Source: CAZPQN01 sp964588795 (GTDB taxonomy: Bacteria; Fidelibacterota; UBA2242). From it: a stretch of DNA of 28,858 nucleotides. Location of the stretch: NCBI GenBank assembly GCA_964588795.1, contig CAZPQN010000029.1:1-28858 (forward strand), in the 5' to 3' direction. Shown one piece after another: positions 7,654-16,095 of the stretch. Positions within the stretch are counted from its first letter, which is position 1. Every line of letters begins with the position of its first letter. Under the pieces are notes generated by a model, which was given only the letters and a program-made list of their open reading frames with translations, was not told the DNA's origin and did not search any database. A program made the translations under genes and the position numbers.

Positions 7654-9857
7654 AGATGCCCCAAGCCATTTACCTCGATCATAATGCCAGCACTCCCTTG
7701 GCGCCGGAAGTAATTGCGGCGATGACTCCCTGCCTGCAAACCGGCTTCGGTAATCCGTCCAGTACGCACACTTTCGGGCAGGCCAGCAAGCGACTCGTTG
7801 AAACCGCTCGCGAGCAGGTTGCGGCTCTTCTGGGGTGTCGGCCGGAAGAAATTATCTTCACCAGCGGCGGCACCGAATCGAATAACCTCGCTATTCGCGG
7901 AGTGGCGGAAATGCATCCGGGGGGGCATATCATTACCAGCGCCATTGAACATCCTTCCGTACTTGAGGTTTGCCGCTATCTTGAGCGCCAAGGCCACCGG
8001 GTAACATATTTACCGGTCGACTCGGACGGGATGCTTGATCCCGATGACGTCACCAGCGCGATTAATTCCGATACCTGTCTGATTAGTATCATGTTGGCCA
8101 ACAACGAAGTCGGTACGCTGGAACCTTTGCGGGAAATAGCCCGAATCGCGCAGGCACATGGAATTATCTGCCATACCGATGCCGCCCAGGCGACCGGTAA
8201 GATCAAAATAGATATAGCTGAACTGGGCGTCGACCTTCTCTCTCTCGCAGGACACAAAATGATGGCTCCCAAGGGAATTGGTGCCCTTTATCTCAAGGCC
8301 GGGACGTCTTTGACGCCTCTGATATTGGGAGCGGGTCACGAATTTGGCCTGCGCCCCGGAACGGAGAATGTGCTGGAAATCGTGGGGCTTGGCGCCGCGG
8401 CAGCTTTGTTTACCGAAAAATTCGCCACAATTCAAGAACATCTGCTGACCCTCCGCGAACATTTTTGGAAAAACCTGCAAAGTGCGCTACCGGAAATCAG
8501 GTTGAATGGCCACTCGACCCAGCGTTTACCCAATACGCTTAATGTTTGCTTTGCGGGTTTGGACGCCAGTGCGCTGTTGTCCGCTTTACCCGGGATAGCG
8601 GCTTCCACCGGCGCCGCCTGCCATGCTGACCGCGTGACTCCTTCTCACGTCCTGCAGGCAATGGGACGAACCACTGCAGAAATTCTGGGCAGTGTCCGTT
8701 TTTCAGTCGGTCGCACAAATAATGTGGCAGAAATTGACCGGGCTGTCGCTCAGATTGCCGAAACCGTAAAAAACCTGACCGGTTCGCTACCCACTCACAT
8801 GCTGTCCATACCGGTAGAAGACGTCCGGTTGACCCAGTACACGCATGGTTTGGGATGCGCCTGCAAACTCCGCCCACCAAATTTAGAAAAAATCCTGAGC
8901 CAGCTTTCACCGGTTCTGTCAGAAAAAGTTCTGGTGGGTTTTGATACCTCGGATGACGCGGCTGTTTATCAGTTAAATGATTCCACGGCGCTCGTGGCGA
9001 CGGTGGATTTTTTTACACCGATTGTGGACAATCCCTACGATTTCGGAAGGATTGCCGCGGCGAATGCACTCAGTGACATTTATGCGATGGGCGCCACTCC
9101 GCTCTTTGGCCTGAACATCGTCGCTTTTCCCGAAAAGCGCTTGCCGCTCAGGGTATTAGAACGGATACTGAAAGGAGCGGAAAGTGTTTGTCAGACCGCT
9201 CATTTACCGGTCATCGGCGGGCACAGCATCGAAGACAACGAACCCAAATTCGGCCTGGCGGTTATCGGGACAGTGCATCCCCGGAAAATTATCCGCAATA
9301 CCGGAGCTCAGGCAGGCGACGCGCTGATCCTGACCAAACCTCTCGGAACAGGCATTCAAACCACCGCTCTGAAACGCGGTCTCCTGACCCCGGAACAAAC
9401 CCGTGAACTGACCGAACTGATGGCGACCTTGAACTCCTCAGCGGCGGTCGCGATGCAGAAATTACCAGTCCACGCCTGTACCGATGTGACCGGCTTCGGA
9501 CTGCTGGGGCATTTACACGAAATGCTCCAAGGAAGCTCTCTCGGAGCCCGAATCTACGTCAATCAGGTTCCGGTTATTTCTGGTACCTCAGCCCTGATCC
9601 GCCAGAATTGCATTCCCGGCGGAACGTTAGCCAACCTCGAATACGCCAACGCCTTTGTGAGCTGGGAAGCCACCATTCCAGTCACCGATCAGACCCTGCT
9701 GAGCGATGCCCAAACTTCAGGTGGGTTGTTGATTGCTGTTGCCGCGAGTGCGGCCAATGCCTTACTGGAAGTGCTATCGACTTCCGGTCACAGCGGAGCC
9801 GCCCGCATTGGTGAATTTCTATCTGGCCCTGCGGGGAAAATTCTGGTTGCTCAATAA
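7650..9857 (+). CDS. Cysteine desulfurase (NifS/IscS-like) fused to selenophosphate synthetase (SelD)
   Basis: Two complete enzymes in one 735-residue chain. Residues 1-380 are a class V PLP-dependent desulfurase: YLDHNAST at 8-15, SGGTESNN at 72-79, HTDAAQ at 175-180, the PLP lysine K203 in SLAGHKMMAPKG, RPGTEN at 235-240 and the persulfide cysteine C324 in STGAACHAD. Residues 390-735 are SelD: RLTQYTHGLGCACK (393-406) aligns with the E. coli start, putting C403 and K406 at the catalytic Cys17/Lys20 positions; the residue is Cys, not Sec. DDAAVY, GGHSIEDNEPKFG and DVTGFGLLGH are the ATP and metal regions. The fusion suggests Se (or S) extracted from selenocysteine or cysteine is handed directly to SelD to form selenophosphate. 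Such fusions are rare but reported. It overlaps nadC by four bases. Confidence 0.95.
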   Translation: MKMPQAIYLDHNASTPLAPEVIAAMTPCLQTGFGNPSSTHTFGQASKRLVETAREQVAALLGCRPEEIIFTSGGTESNNLAIRGVAEMHPGGHIITSAIEHPSVLEVCRYLERQGHRVTYLPVDSDGMLDPDDVTSAINSDTCLISIMLANNEVGTLEPLREIARIAQAHGIICHTDAAQATGKIKIDIAELGVDLLSLAGHKMMAPKGIGALYLKAGTSLTPLILGAGHEFGLRPGTENVLEIVGLGAAAALFTEKFATIQEHLLTLREHFWKNLQSALPEIRLNGHSTQRLPNTLNVCFAGLDASALLSALPGIAASTGAACHADRVTPSHVLQAMGRTTAEILGSVRFSVGRTNNVAEIDRAVAQIAETVKNLTGSLPTHMLSIPVEDVRLTQYTHGLGCACKLRPPNLEKILSQLSPVLSEKVLVGFDTSDDAAVYQLNDSTALVATVDFFTPIVDNPYDFGRIAAANALSDIYAMGATPLFGLNIVAFPEKRLPLRVLERILKGAESVCQTAHLPVIGGHSIEDNEPKFGLAVIGTVHPRKIIRNTGAQAGDALILTKPLGTGIQTTALKRGLLTPEQTRELTELMATLNSSAAVAMQKLPVHACTDVTGFGLLGHLHEMLQGSSLGARIYVNQVPVISGTSALIRQNCIPGGTLANLEYANAFVSWEATIPVTDQTLLSDAQTSGGLLIAVAASAANALLEVLSTSGHSGAARIGEFLSGPAGKILVAQ

Positions 9858-9883
9858 AAATTTTTATGTAATTTAAAGCCACC

Positions 9884-10801
9884 ATGACCCGTTACCGGCG
9901 CGAATACTCGAAAATCGCACGCAAACTGACCACCGCTGATCTACAGGCCGGAGTCGCCGAAAACGAGCTGTCTTTGGAAAATCTGCTGACGGACGGACGG
10001 GTGACCGCCGACTCCAATTTCTTTCTGGGAGTCTTTAGCCGCCTGGGATTGGTCAATGCCGTCAGGGCTTTTGGACTGCAGGAAATCCTCAATAAGGCCG
10101 GCCTGACCAACCTGCGCCTGGAAATTGACACCAGTGACCCGCACACCCACCGTCTCTATGCCTTTAACGGGACTCCCCAACCCGAAAATACAATCTGTGA
10201 ATTGGTGTTGAAGCGGGGACCGGTGCACTTTAATACAGGAGTGCTGCCCAATTTCCCGGCAAGGAATCCTAATCTCCTGCAGGTCGAATGGCTCCTTTTA
10301 CAGCATCCCCTGCAATCATTCTCCGCCTCGCGCCCGCCTTTGCCGGGTCAGGTGCATCCGGGCTTAGGCATCGGCGACCGCCTGATGGAAATTCTTATCA
10401 TTTTAACCAATCGGGTACGCCTGGAAGGTATTATCAATAAACCCCGCTACTGTCATACGGCTTTCATGTTCAGCAAGGAATTCATTTTTACTAATCCCGT
10501 CAACCAGGCAATCATGTATGCTATCAGTAAAAACCTGTTGTCCAAATACTCTTTCTACCTCGTAGCGTGGGCGGCGCATTTTAAATGCATCATGAATACG
10601 CGCGACCATGCGCCGCTGATCTGGGAGCCGGATTTCCTCATGCTCCCTCTGGCTAAAGACCTGATCAAATATTTCCGTTCCCGCGAATACCAACAGCGGG
10701 TGAACGAATTGACCAGGCAGTACAACTTCACCATTGACCACGCCAGTTTAAGAGCCCTGATGGTGAAAAACGACCTGGAACCGTTAGGTCTGAAGCAATA
10801 A
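9884..10801 (+). CDS. Conserved protein of unknown function
   Basis: A soluble-looking 305-residue protein with no signal peptide and no clear membrane span. I do not recognise a named domain. The central stretch has conserved-looking features: EWLLLQHPLQSF (about 143-154), then LPGQVHPGLGIGDRLMEIL (about 162-180), and a region with HTAFMFSKEFIFTNP (about 204-218). I associate the QxHPGLGxG block with uncharacterised proteins of several phyla, some with remote GNAT-like layout, but that is a weak memory-based link. It starts 26 bases after the desulfurase-SelD fusion, lacks a good ribosome-binding site, and is followed ten bases later by the thiamine pyrophosphokinase. It is therefore almost certainly in the same operon. 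It is clearly coding; the role is unknown. Confidence 0.8.
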   Translation: MTRYRREYSKIARKLTTADLQAGVAENELSLENLLTDGRVTADSNFFLGVFSRLGLVNAVRAFGLQEILNKAGLTNLRLEIDTSDPHTHRLYAFNGTPQPENTICELVLKRGPVHFNTGVLPNFPARNPNLLQVEWLLLQHPLQSFSASRPPLPGQVHPGLGIGDRLMEILIILTNRVRLEGIINKPRYCHTAFMFSKEFIFTNPVNQAIMYAISKNLLSKYSFYLVAWAAHFKCIMNTRDHAPLIWEPDFLMLPLAKDLIKYFRSREYQQRVNELTRQYNFTIDHASLRALMVKNDLEPLGLKQ

Positions 10802-10811
10802 CAGCTCGAAA

Positions 10812-11486
10812 ATGGCCTTGCATAATAATTCTCTCTCCCTGCCTGATCAGTCCGCAGCGATCCTGATCGGCAATGGGATGATGCCGCGCTGGCTCAATAT
10901 CAGGGAGTTTGTCTCCCAAAAAACGTTCCCCGTAGTGGCCGTGGATGGAGGCGCAAGAGTGGCCCGTGGCAGACATATCTTGCCAGCCCTGATCATCGGT
11001 GATCTGGATTCCTGCACTGCGGCGACGCTCTCTTTTTTCAGGTCACGGGGTACACCCATTCAGCACATTACATCCCAGACTGAAAGTGACCTGGAAAAAG
11101 CCCTCACCGTGCTCACCCGCCAAGGTTATTGCCGCTTCCATCTGTTCGGATTCATGGGCGCCCGGGAAGATCATACCCTGGCCACCCTGCAGGTCATTAA
11201 AAAATTCCTGCACCGGGCCGAGTGCTTCGTCTATACCCCAGCGTCCGAACTCCGTCTGGTCCCTCCCGGCAGTTATCGATTCCCGACGCAGGCCGGTCAG
11301 ATTATTTCGCTAATTGCCTTTCCTTCCGCCCGACGTATTACCACGCGCGGACTCAAATTCCCTCTGCAAAATGCCAATTTAACAGAAGGCTCGCGCGGGC
11401 TGAGCAATGTTGCACGTGCCGGTACTATTTCGGTCAACTTTGAATTCGGACACCTGCTTATTATCTTCAACCACTGTCAGACGTGA
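10812..11486 (+). CDS. thiN: Thiamine pyrophosphokinase
   Basis: Transfers pyrophosphate from ATP to thiamine to make the cofactor ThDP directly, a salvage step. Motifs: AVDGGA at 43-48, the metal and ATP loop GDLDS at 63-67, ESDLEKAL at 91-98 (family consensus TDxxKAL, Thr replaced by Ser), and GAREDHTLATL at 116-126 (consensus GxRxDHxLxNL). The C-terminal half is the usual beta-barrel thiamine-binding domain: FPTQAGQIISLIAF, TRGLKFPL and S-GLSNVA, then IS-V-F--G-LLII. At 224 residues the length is normal. The start codon is ten bases after the unknown gene. The stop codon overlaps the GTG start of the transporter, so the two are translationally coupled. Confidence 0.92.
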   Translation: MALHNNSLSLPDQSAAILIGNGMMPRWLNIREFVSQKTFPVVAVDGGARVARGRHILPALIIGDLDSCTAATLSFFRSRGTPIQHITSQTESDLEKALTVLTRQGYCRFHLFGFMGAREDHTLATLQVIKKFLHRAECFVYTPASELRLVPPGSYRFPTQAGQIISLIAFPSARRITTRGLKFPLQNANLTEGSRGLSNVARAGTISVNFEFGHLLIIFNHCQT

Positions 11487-12892
11487 CTGGACTTCAGCTT
11501 CCGAATATTGATTTTTTTATCGTTCTTTTTTTTCTGGGCAGTCAGCTAGTCGTAGGACTTTACGCCTCACGCAGGGCAAACCGCAGTTATGAAGAGTACC
11601 TGCTGATGGGACGGCGCTTATCGTTGCCCGCTTTCATTGCGACTTTGGTGGCGACATGGTACGGGGGCATTTTGGGCATCGGAGAGTTTACTTACCGTTA
11701 CGGTATTTTGAACTGGTTTGCCCAGGGCCTGCCTTACTACCTTTTTGCGATTCTATTTGCACTATTTTTGGCGCCGCGCATCCGAGAGAGTAATCAGTAT
11801 ACTCTGCCCGACCAGCTCCGCCGGCAATTCGGCACACCGGCGGGCATCATCGGAGGGCTGTTCATTTTCATTCTGACCACGCCGGCGCCCCATTTTTTAA
11901 TGGTCTCACTTTTACTCGGCGGCATTTTCGGGATCCCTTTTTGGTGGGCTTTTGCACTGACATCCCTTTTTTCGGCGCTCTATGTTTTTTTTGGCGGCTT
12001 GCGTGCGGTTGTCATTACCGACATCCTGCAATTCATTTTAATGTTCACCGGTTTTGGATTGATCGTAGGGATACTGATTACCCGTTACGGAGGTTGGTCG
12101 TTTCTGCAAGCCCACCTGCCGGCCACTCACCTGCAACCGGTGGGTGAAATGGGCCTGGCTTACCTAATGGTGTGGTTTTTTATTGCTTTGTGGACATTTG
12201 TCGATGCCGGTTTTTACCAGCGCTGTTATGCCGCTCAATCCTGGCAGACTGCGCGCAAGGGGATTTTAATCTCGGTAATTTTTTGGGTCATATTTGATTT
12301 TTTGACGACGACCACCGGCTTATATGCCCGGGCGCTTTTGCCGGGTATTAATCCTCTGCTGGCTTTTCCAATGTTAGGTCAGCAGGTCTTGGGAGAGGTC
12401 AGCCGAGGGTTATTTTTTGTGGCACTTTTGGCTACTATCATGTCAACTTTGGATTCCTACTGTCTGTTGTCCGCGATGTCTTTCGGACGTGACTTTTTAG
12501 GACTGCTACGTGGTGGCCCTGACCGCCGCCAATATATTAAAATCGGCCTCGTGTTTTCGGTACTTGTTTCCGGTATCCTGATATACTTTCTCCCCTCGGT
12601 TGTGCGGATGTGGTACACTCTTGGTTCGCTGTTGATCCCCAGCCTGTTCGTGCCGACGCTTGCGGCGCTATACCGGATGCCCCTACCGCGCCAACTTATC
12701 ATAGCGGGAATGGGCCTTTCCTTTCTGGCCAGCGGCTCCTGGTTTGCGGCGGGCATCTGGCTGGGTTCAGCCATTTTGCCGCGCTATCCTTGGCATATTC
12801 AACCTTTTTTTATCGGTTGCCTCGTTTGGTTTTTAATTTTCCTGGGGGCATGTGTCCGGCGCATGCTGATACGACTGTTCTCAGATCGATGA
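11483..12892 (+). CDS. Sodium:solute symporter (SSS family)
   Basis: A 469-residue inner-membrane symporter of the SSS/PanF-PutP-SGLT superfamily with about 13 hydrophobic segments. The start has the typical first helix followed by ASRRANRSYEEYLLMGRRL, then WYGGILGIGEFTYRYG and the sodium-site helix FGGLRAVVITDILQFILMF. The helix LFFVALLATIMSTLDSYCL (about residues 309-327) is the second conserved sodium-site region (ATIMSTLDS). Translation starts at GTG, sharing bases with the thiN stop and with no own ribosome-binding site. The coupling suggests the substrate is thiamine or a precursor; SSS members have been proposed for thiamine-pathway uptake (ThiV). Sequence alone does not fix substrate, and pantothenate or an amino acid remain possible. 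Confidence 0.9.
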   Translation: MTGLQLPNIDFFIVLFFLGSQLVVGLYASRRANRSYEEYLLMGRRLSLPAFIATLVATWYGGILGIGEFTYRYGILNWFAQGLPYYLFAILFALFLAPRIRESNQYTLPDQLRRQFGTPAGIIGGLFIFILTTPAPHFLMVSLLLGGIFGIPFWWAFALTSLFSALYVFFGGLRAVVITDILQFILMFTGFGLIVGILITRYGGWSFLQAHLPATHLQPVGEMGLAYLMVWFFIALWTFVDAGFYQRCYAAQSWQTARKGILISVIFWVIFDFLTTTTGLYARALLPGINPLLAFPMLGQQVLGEVSRGLFFVALLATIMSTLDSYCLLSAMSFGRDFLGLLRGGPDRRQYIKIGLVFSVLVSGILIYFLPSVVRMWYTLGSLLIPSLFVPTLAALYRMPLPRQLIIAGMGLSFLASGSWFAAGIWLGSAILPRYPWHIQPFFIGCLVWFLIFLGACVRRMLIRLFSDR

Positions 12893-12933
12893 CCGAACGT
12901 TGGACATGAAGAGCAAAAATCTCAGCAAATACT

Positions 12934-12962
12934 TTGTTTAAATGCCCCGTTTTGGCTAAATT
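12934..12962 (+). promoter_or_regulatory. Possible promoter for tRNA-Val
   Basis: TTGTTT (12934-12939) and TAAATT (12957-12962) are separated by 17 bases, placing a start near 12969, about 29 bases before the mature tRNA. The surrounding 100 bases are AT-rich and without a gene. The match to consensus is moderate. Confidence 0.4.
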
Positions 12963-12997
12963 TAGTTGCTTTTTGGAGGATCAAACAGATTTTTACT

Positions 12998-13071
12998 GGG
13001 CGATTAGCTCAGTTGGTTAGAGCGTCCCGTTCACATCGGGAAGGTCATCCGTTCAAGTCGGATATCGCCCA
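12998..13071 (+). tRNA. tRNA-Val (anticodon CAC)
   Basis: A full cloverleaf can be drawn. The 7-bp acceptor pairs 12998-13004 with 13064-13070 and the discriminator is A13071. The D stem is GCTC/GAGC (13007-13010, 13020-13023). The 5-bp anticodon stem is 13025-13029 with 13037-13041, around loop TTCACAT with anticodon CAC at 13032-13034, reading GUG (Val). The T arm has stem ATCCG/CGGAT and loop TTCAAGT. The following bases are CCG, so the CCA tail is not fully encoded and must be added by CCA-adding enzyme. It stands alone, with its own apparent promoter and a terminator about 60 bases downstream. Confidence 0.96.
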
Positions 13072-13131
13072 CCGCATAGGTTGGGTTTTGAAAACAATAA
13101 TTAAACATCACACAAGATTAACAACATATAG

Positions 13132-13162
13132 ATTGCACCGGGAATGGTGCAATTTTCGTTTT
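13132..13162 (+). terminator. Rho-independent terminator after tRNA-Val
   Basis: Perfect 8-bp stem ATTGCACC/GGTGCAAT (13132-13139 with 13146-13153), loop GGGAAT, then a T-rich tail TTTCGTTTT. It lies 61 bases after the tRNA and 21 bases before the zinc-ribbon start. It could also be read as an attenuator in the leader of that gene. Confidence 0.75.
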
Positions 13163-13182
13163 AAATCAAACAGGGAGTTTAC

Positions 13183-13983
13183 ATGTTAAAAGAGCTTCAA
13201 CTTCTGGTGAACCTACAGAAAATTGACCTGAAGTTGTTGGAGATAGATAGCCTCAGGGGCGATCTCCCGCAACAAGTGGAGACCCTTCAAAATCTGCTTA
13301 ACGCACTAACGAACGAAATCGCCGCCGATAAAAAACGCGAGCAGGAAGCCCTATTGGAAATCAAAACCTTTGAAGCCAAGATCACCGACGGCAAGACCCA
13401 ATTACAAAAATACCAGGATCAGCTTTATTTAGTGACTTCCAATAAAGAATACGATGCCCTGACTACCGAAATTGATACGCTTAAACAGGAAATCGACACC
13501 GCTGAGTACTCTATCCTGACCCTGACAGACGAAGTAGAAAAATTGAAGGTCACCCTGAAAGGCAAGGAACTTACTCTGGCAGAAAAATCCAAGGAACTCA
13601 CCGAGAAACAAACAATCCTCGAAAAAACAAATACCAGGACTAAAGACGCCCGGACGACACTATTAGGCGAGCGGGCAGATGTTGTCCGGCTAATTCCTAA
13701 TCGCTATATCCGCGAATATGACCGGATCGCCAAAGCCAAGAAGGGGGTCGCCGTTGTCCCGATCCAGCAGATAATTGAAGAAAAAGTAGATAAAAAAGGA
13801 AATATTGAATATATTCCTATGCAGGTTTCCTGCGGCGGTTGTCATAAGATCGTGCCGCCTCAAAAGATCCTTGAAATTAGAAGTGGTGATCGCATGATCC
13901 GATGCGAATTCTGCGGTCGTATGCTCTATTGGGACGAACAGAGCAGTGAAATCCGTTCGACTTATGAAGAGGAGCTTATCTGA
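13183..13983 (+). CDS. Coiled-coil C4-type zinc-ribbon protein (PF02591/COG1579 family)
   Basis: The first 165 residues are almost entirely long charged coiled coil. The C-terminal zinc ribbon has C217-x2-C220 and C241-x2-C244 (SCGGC and RCEFC), ending in a YWDE tail. SNKEYDAL at 86-93 is the conserved loop of the family (FlgZ/CdsZ-like proteins, thought to bind nucleic acid or act as chaperone adaptors). Here a charged spacer of about 20 residues (about 195-213) separates the coiled coil from the ribbon, longer than usual. The ribosome-binding site AGGGAG lies a few bases upstream of the ATG. Its stop codon overlaps the first bases of RNase P RNA, an arrangement that ties the two transcripts together. 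The family is certain; the cellular role in this lineage is not established. Confidence 0.9.
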   Translation: MLKELQLLVNLQKIDLKLLEIDSLRGDLPQQVETLQNLLNALTNEIAADKKREQEALLEIKTFEAKITDGKTQLQKYQDQLYLVTSNKEYDALTTEIDTLKQEIDTAEYSILTLTDEVEKLKVTLKGKELTLAEKSKELTEKQTILEKTNTRTKDARTTLLGERADVVRLIPNRYIREYDRIAKAKKGVAVVPIQQIIEEKVDKKGNIEYIPMQVSCGGCHKIVPPQKILEIRSGDRMIRCEFCGRMLYWDEQSSEIRSTYEEELI

Positions 13984-14363
13984 AGTTGGTCGGGCAATCG
14001 CCTCGCTGAGCGCGGGGAGGAAAGTCCGAACTCCGCAGGGCAGGGTGTCCCGTAACGCGGGAGCATCCCGATTCGTCGGGATGAAGGAAAGTGCCACAGA
14101 AACTACACCGCCCACCGCCGGTGGGTAAGGGTGAAATGGTGCGGTCCGCGTCGGCGGAATTAAAGTAAGGGCGCACCGTTCCGATGGTGACGTCGGGAGC
14201 AGGGCAAACCCCACCCGGAGCAAGAGCAAGCAGGGAAAAGGAATGACCCGTTCCGTCTGATTCCCGGGTAGCTCGCTTAACGTCGGTAGTGATGCCGATC
14301 GTAGATCAATGATTGCCGTCCCGCCTCGGCGGGATACAGAATTCGGCTTACAGACCAACTTCA
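13982..14363 (+). ncRNA. rnpB: RNase P RNA, bacterial class A
   Basis: The catalytic RNA of RNase P, which cuts 5' leaders from pre-tRNAs. The P1 helix is perfect over 10 bp: GAAGTTGGTC (13982-13991) with GACCAACTTC (14353-14362). Universal blocks are present: GAGGAAAGTCCGAACTCC near 14016-14033, GCAAACCCCACCCGGAGCAA near 14203-14222, AGAGCAAGCAGGGAA near 14225-14239, TAGATCAATGATTGCC near 14302-14317, and ACAGAATTCGGCTTA at 14336-14350 (CR-V). Length of about 382 is normal. The 5' end overlaps the stop codon of the zinc-ribbon gene and the 3' end lies ten bases before recJ. There is no room for separate promoters or terminators outside neighbouring genes, so the RNA is probably processed from, or has its promoter within, the upstream gene. 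Confidence 0.97.
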
Positions 14364-14373
14364 GACTTTTCCA

Positions 14374-16077
14374 ATGAAACAAAACTGGACAATTAAAAAT
14401 CCGGACTCTAAATTAGTACGGCAGCTGGCTAAAGAACTGCAGTTGCCCGTGCTGGTTGCCAGCATGCTCGTCAACCGCAATCTGACTGCAAAAGAGACGA
14501 TCCGGAAATTCTTCAACCCCGATCTCAGCACCCTCTATGACCCCTTTCTGATGACCGATATGAACCGGGCGGTCGAAAGATTGGGCAAAGCCATTTTAAA
14601 TCGCGAACGGATCTTGATTTTTGGCGATTACGATGTGGATGGAACGACGGCTACCGCCCTCCTGTATCTGGCATTTCAGGAACTCGGTATTGACACCGGA
14701 TACTACATCCCGGATCGCGAAAAAGAGGGCTACGGGCTTTCTCTGGCCGGGATTGATTACGCCCTGACCATCAGCGCCAAACTCGTCATCACCTGCGACT
14801 GCGGCATTAACGCCTTCGAAACTATCGAATATGCCAACTCGAACGGCATTGAGGTCATCGTCACCGATCATCACGAGCCCGCGGAAACCCTGCCGCCCGC
14901 CTTAGCATTGCTCGATCCCAAGCGCACCGATGACCATTATCCCTTCAAAGAACTCTGCGGGATCGGTGTGGCTTTCAAATTTTTACAGGCATTTCATTTA
15001 GTCAATAATTTGCCGTTCGACAATATCTACCGCCATCTCGACTTAGTAGCCATCGGAACGGCGGCCGACATCGTACCGATTTTGGATGAAAACCGAACTC
15101 TCGTAGCCAAAGGACTGGAATACCTGAACAGCTCCCAGAAAATCGGTTTGCAGGCTTTGCTGAAAGTCTCCGGCTTCGATAATAAAACCATGAACGTGGT
15201 GAACATTGTCTTTGGTCTGGCCCCGCGGCTGAATGCCGCCGGACGACTCGGTGAAGCCACCCGGGCTGTACGCTTGCTGATTTCCTACAGCCGGGATGAG
15301 GCCAATTACCTTTCCAACTTGCTGGAACAGGAAAACCGCAACCGCCAAACCATCGAGCGTGAGACCATTGACAATGCCATATTGCAGCTCAACGCTACCC
15401 ATGACCTTGATGAAGACAAAGTGCTTATCCTGAGCGGCACCAACTGGCATCACGGAGTCATCGGTATCGTCGCCTCCAAACTAAAGGAATTGTACAATCG
15501 ACCGGTAGTCATGATTTCCTTTCAGAATGGCATCGGCAAAGGCTCCGCCCGGAGTATAACGGGTTTCGACCTGTATCAGGCGTTCACCGAATGTGCCGAT
15601 CTCTTGGAAAATTACGGCGGACACAAAATGGCGGCAGGCTTGACTATCAACATCGAAGCCCTGCCGGAATTCACCCGTCGCCTGAAAAAAATCGCGAGCG
15701 AATCCATTACCGACAATATGCTCAATCCCGGACTCGAAATCGAATGTGAAATCACCTTCAAGGACATTAATCCGGTCACGCTGGATTATTTGCATAAGCT
15801 GGCCCCCTTTGGCCCGGGAAATATGCGTCCGGTCTTTGTGGCCCGCCACCTGAACGTATCCGGCATGCCCCGGATCATCGGCGAAAACCACCTCAAATTT
15901 AAAATCACTCAGGAACGCACCACGCTGAGTGCCATCGGCTGGAAAATGGGCAATCTCTACGAAATGCTGATCGGCAATCGTCCCCTTGACATGGCGTTTG
16001 TGATAGAGGAAAACGAGTGGAACGGATTCAAAGAAATCCAACTCAATATTAAGGATATTCATTATTCGCAGACCTGA
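14374..16077 (+). CDS. recJ: Single-stranded-DNA-specific exonuclease RecJ
   Basis: A 5'-3' ssDNA exonuclease in RecFOR recombination, mismatch repair and fork repair. The DHH phosphoesterase metal motifs are visible: DYDVDG at 85-90, ITCDCGIN at 139-146 and TDHHEP at 164-169. The DHHA1 half carries NWHHGVIGIVASKLKE, ARSI-GFDLYQAF and YGGHKMAAGL. The last about 120 residues are the OB-fold. At 567 residues it matches bacterial RecJ. The start at 14374 has no obvious ribosome-binding site; it is only about ten bases from the mature 3' end of RNase P RNA, so translation may rely on an unprocessed transcript. It is followed by fabH after 18 bases. Confidence 0.96.
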   Translation: MKQNWTIKNPDSKLVRQLAKELQLPVLVASMLVNRNLTAKETIRKFFNPDLSTLYDPFLMTDMNRAVERLGKAILNRERILIFGDYDVDGTTATALLYLAFQELGIDTGYYIPDREKEGYGLSLAGIDYALTISAKLVITCDCGINAFETIEYANSNGIEVIVTDHHEPAETLPPALALLDPKRTDDHYPFKELCGIGVAFKFLQAFHLVNNLPFDNIYRHLDLVAIGTAADIVPILDENRTLVAKGLEYLNSSQKIGLQALLKVSGFDNKTMNVVNIVFGLAPRLNAAGRLGEATRAVRLLISYSRDEANYLSNLLEQENRNRQTIERETIDNAILQLNATHDLDEDKVLILSGTNWHHGVIGIVASKLKELYNRPVVMISFQNGIGKGSARSITGFDLYQAFTECADLLENYGGHKMAAGLTINIEALPEFTRRLKKIASESITDNMLNPGLEIECEITFKDINPVTLDYLHKLAPFGPGNMRPVFVARHLNVSGMPRIIGENHLKFKITQERTTLSAIGWKMGNLYEMLIGNRPLDMAFVIEENEWNGFKEIQLNIKDIHYSQT

Positions 16078-16095
16078 AAGTAAAAGGAAAGTAGT

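Noticed and set aside
12906..12941. Eleven-codon frame before tRNA-Val
   Set aside because: It has no ribosome-binding site and overlaps the probable tRNA promoter.
13690..14382. Long minus-strand open frame across rnpB
   Set aside because: It is antisense to RNase P RNA and to the zinc-ribbon gene, and its translation resembles no protein.
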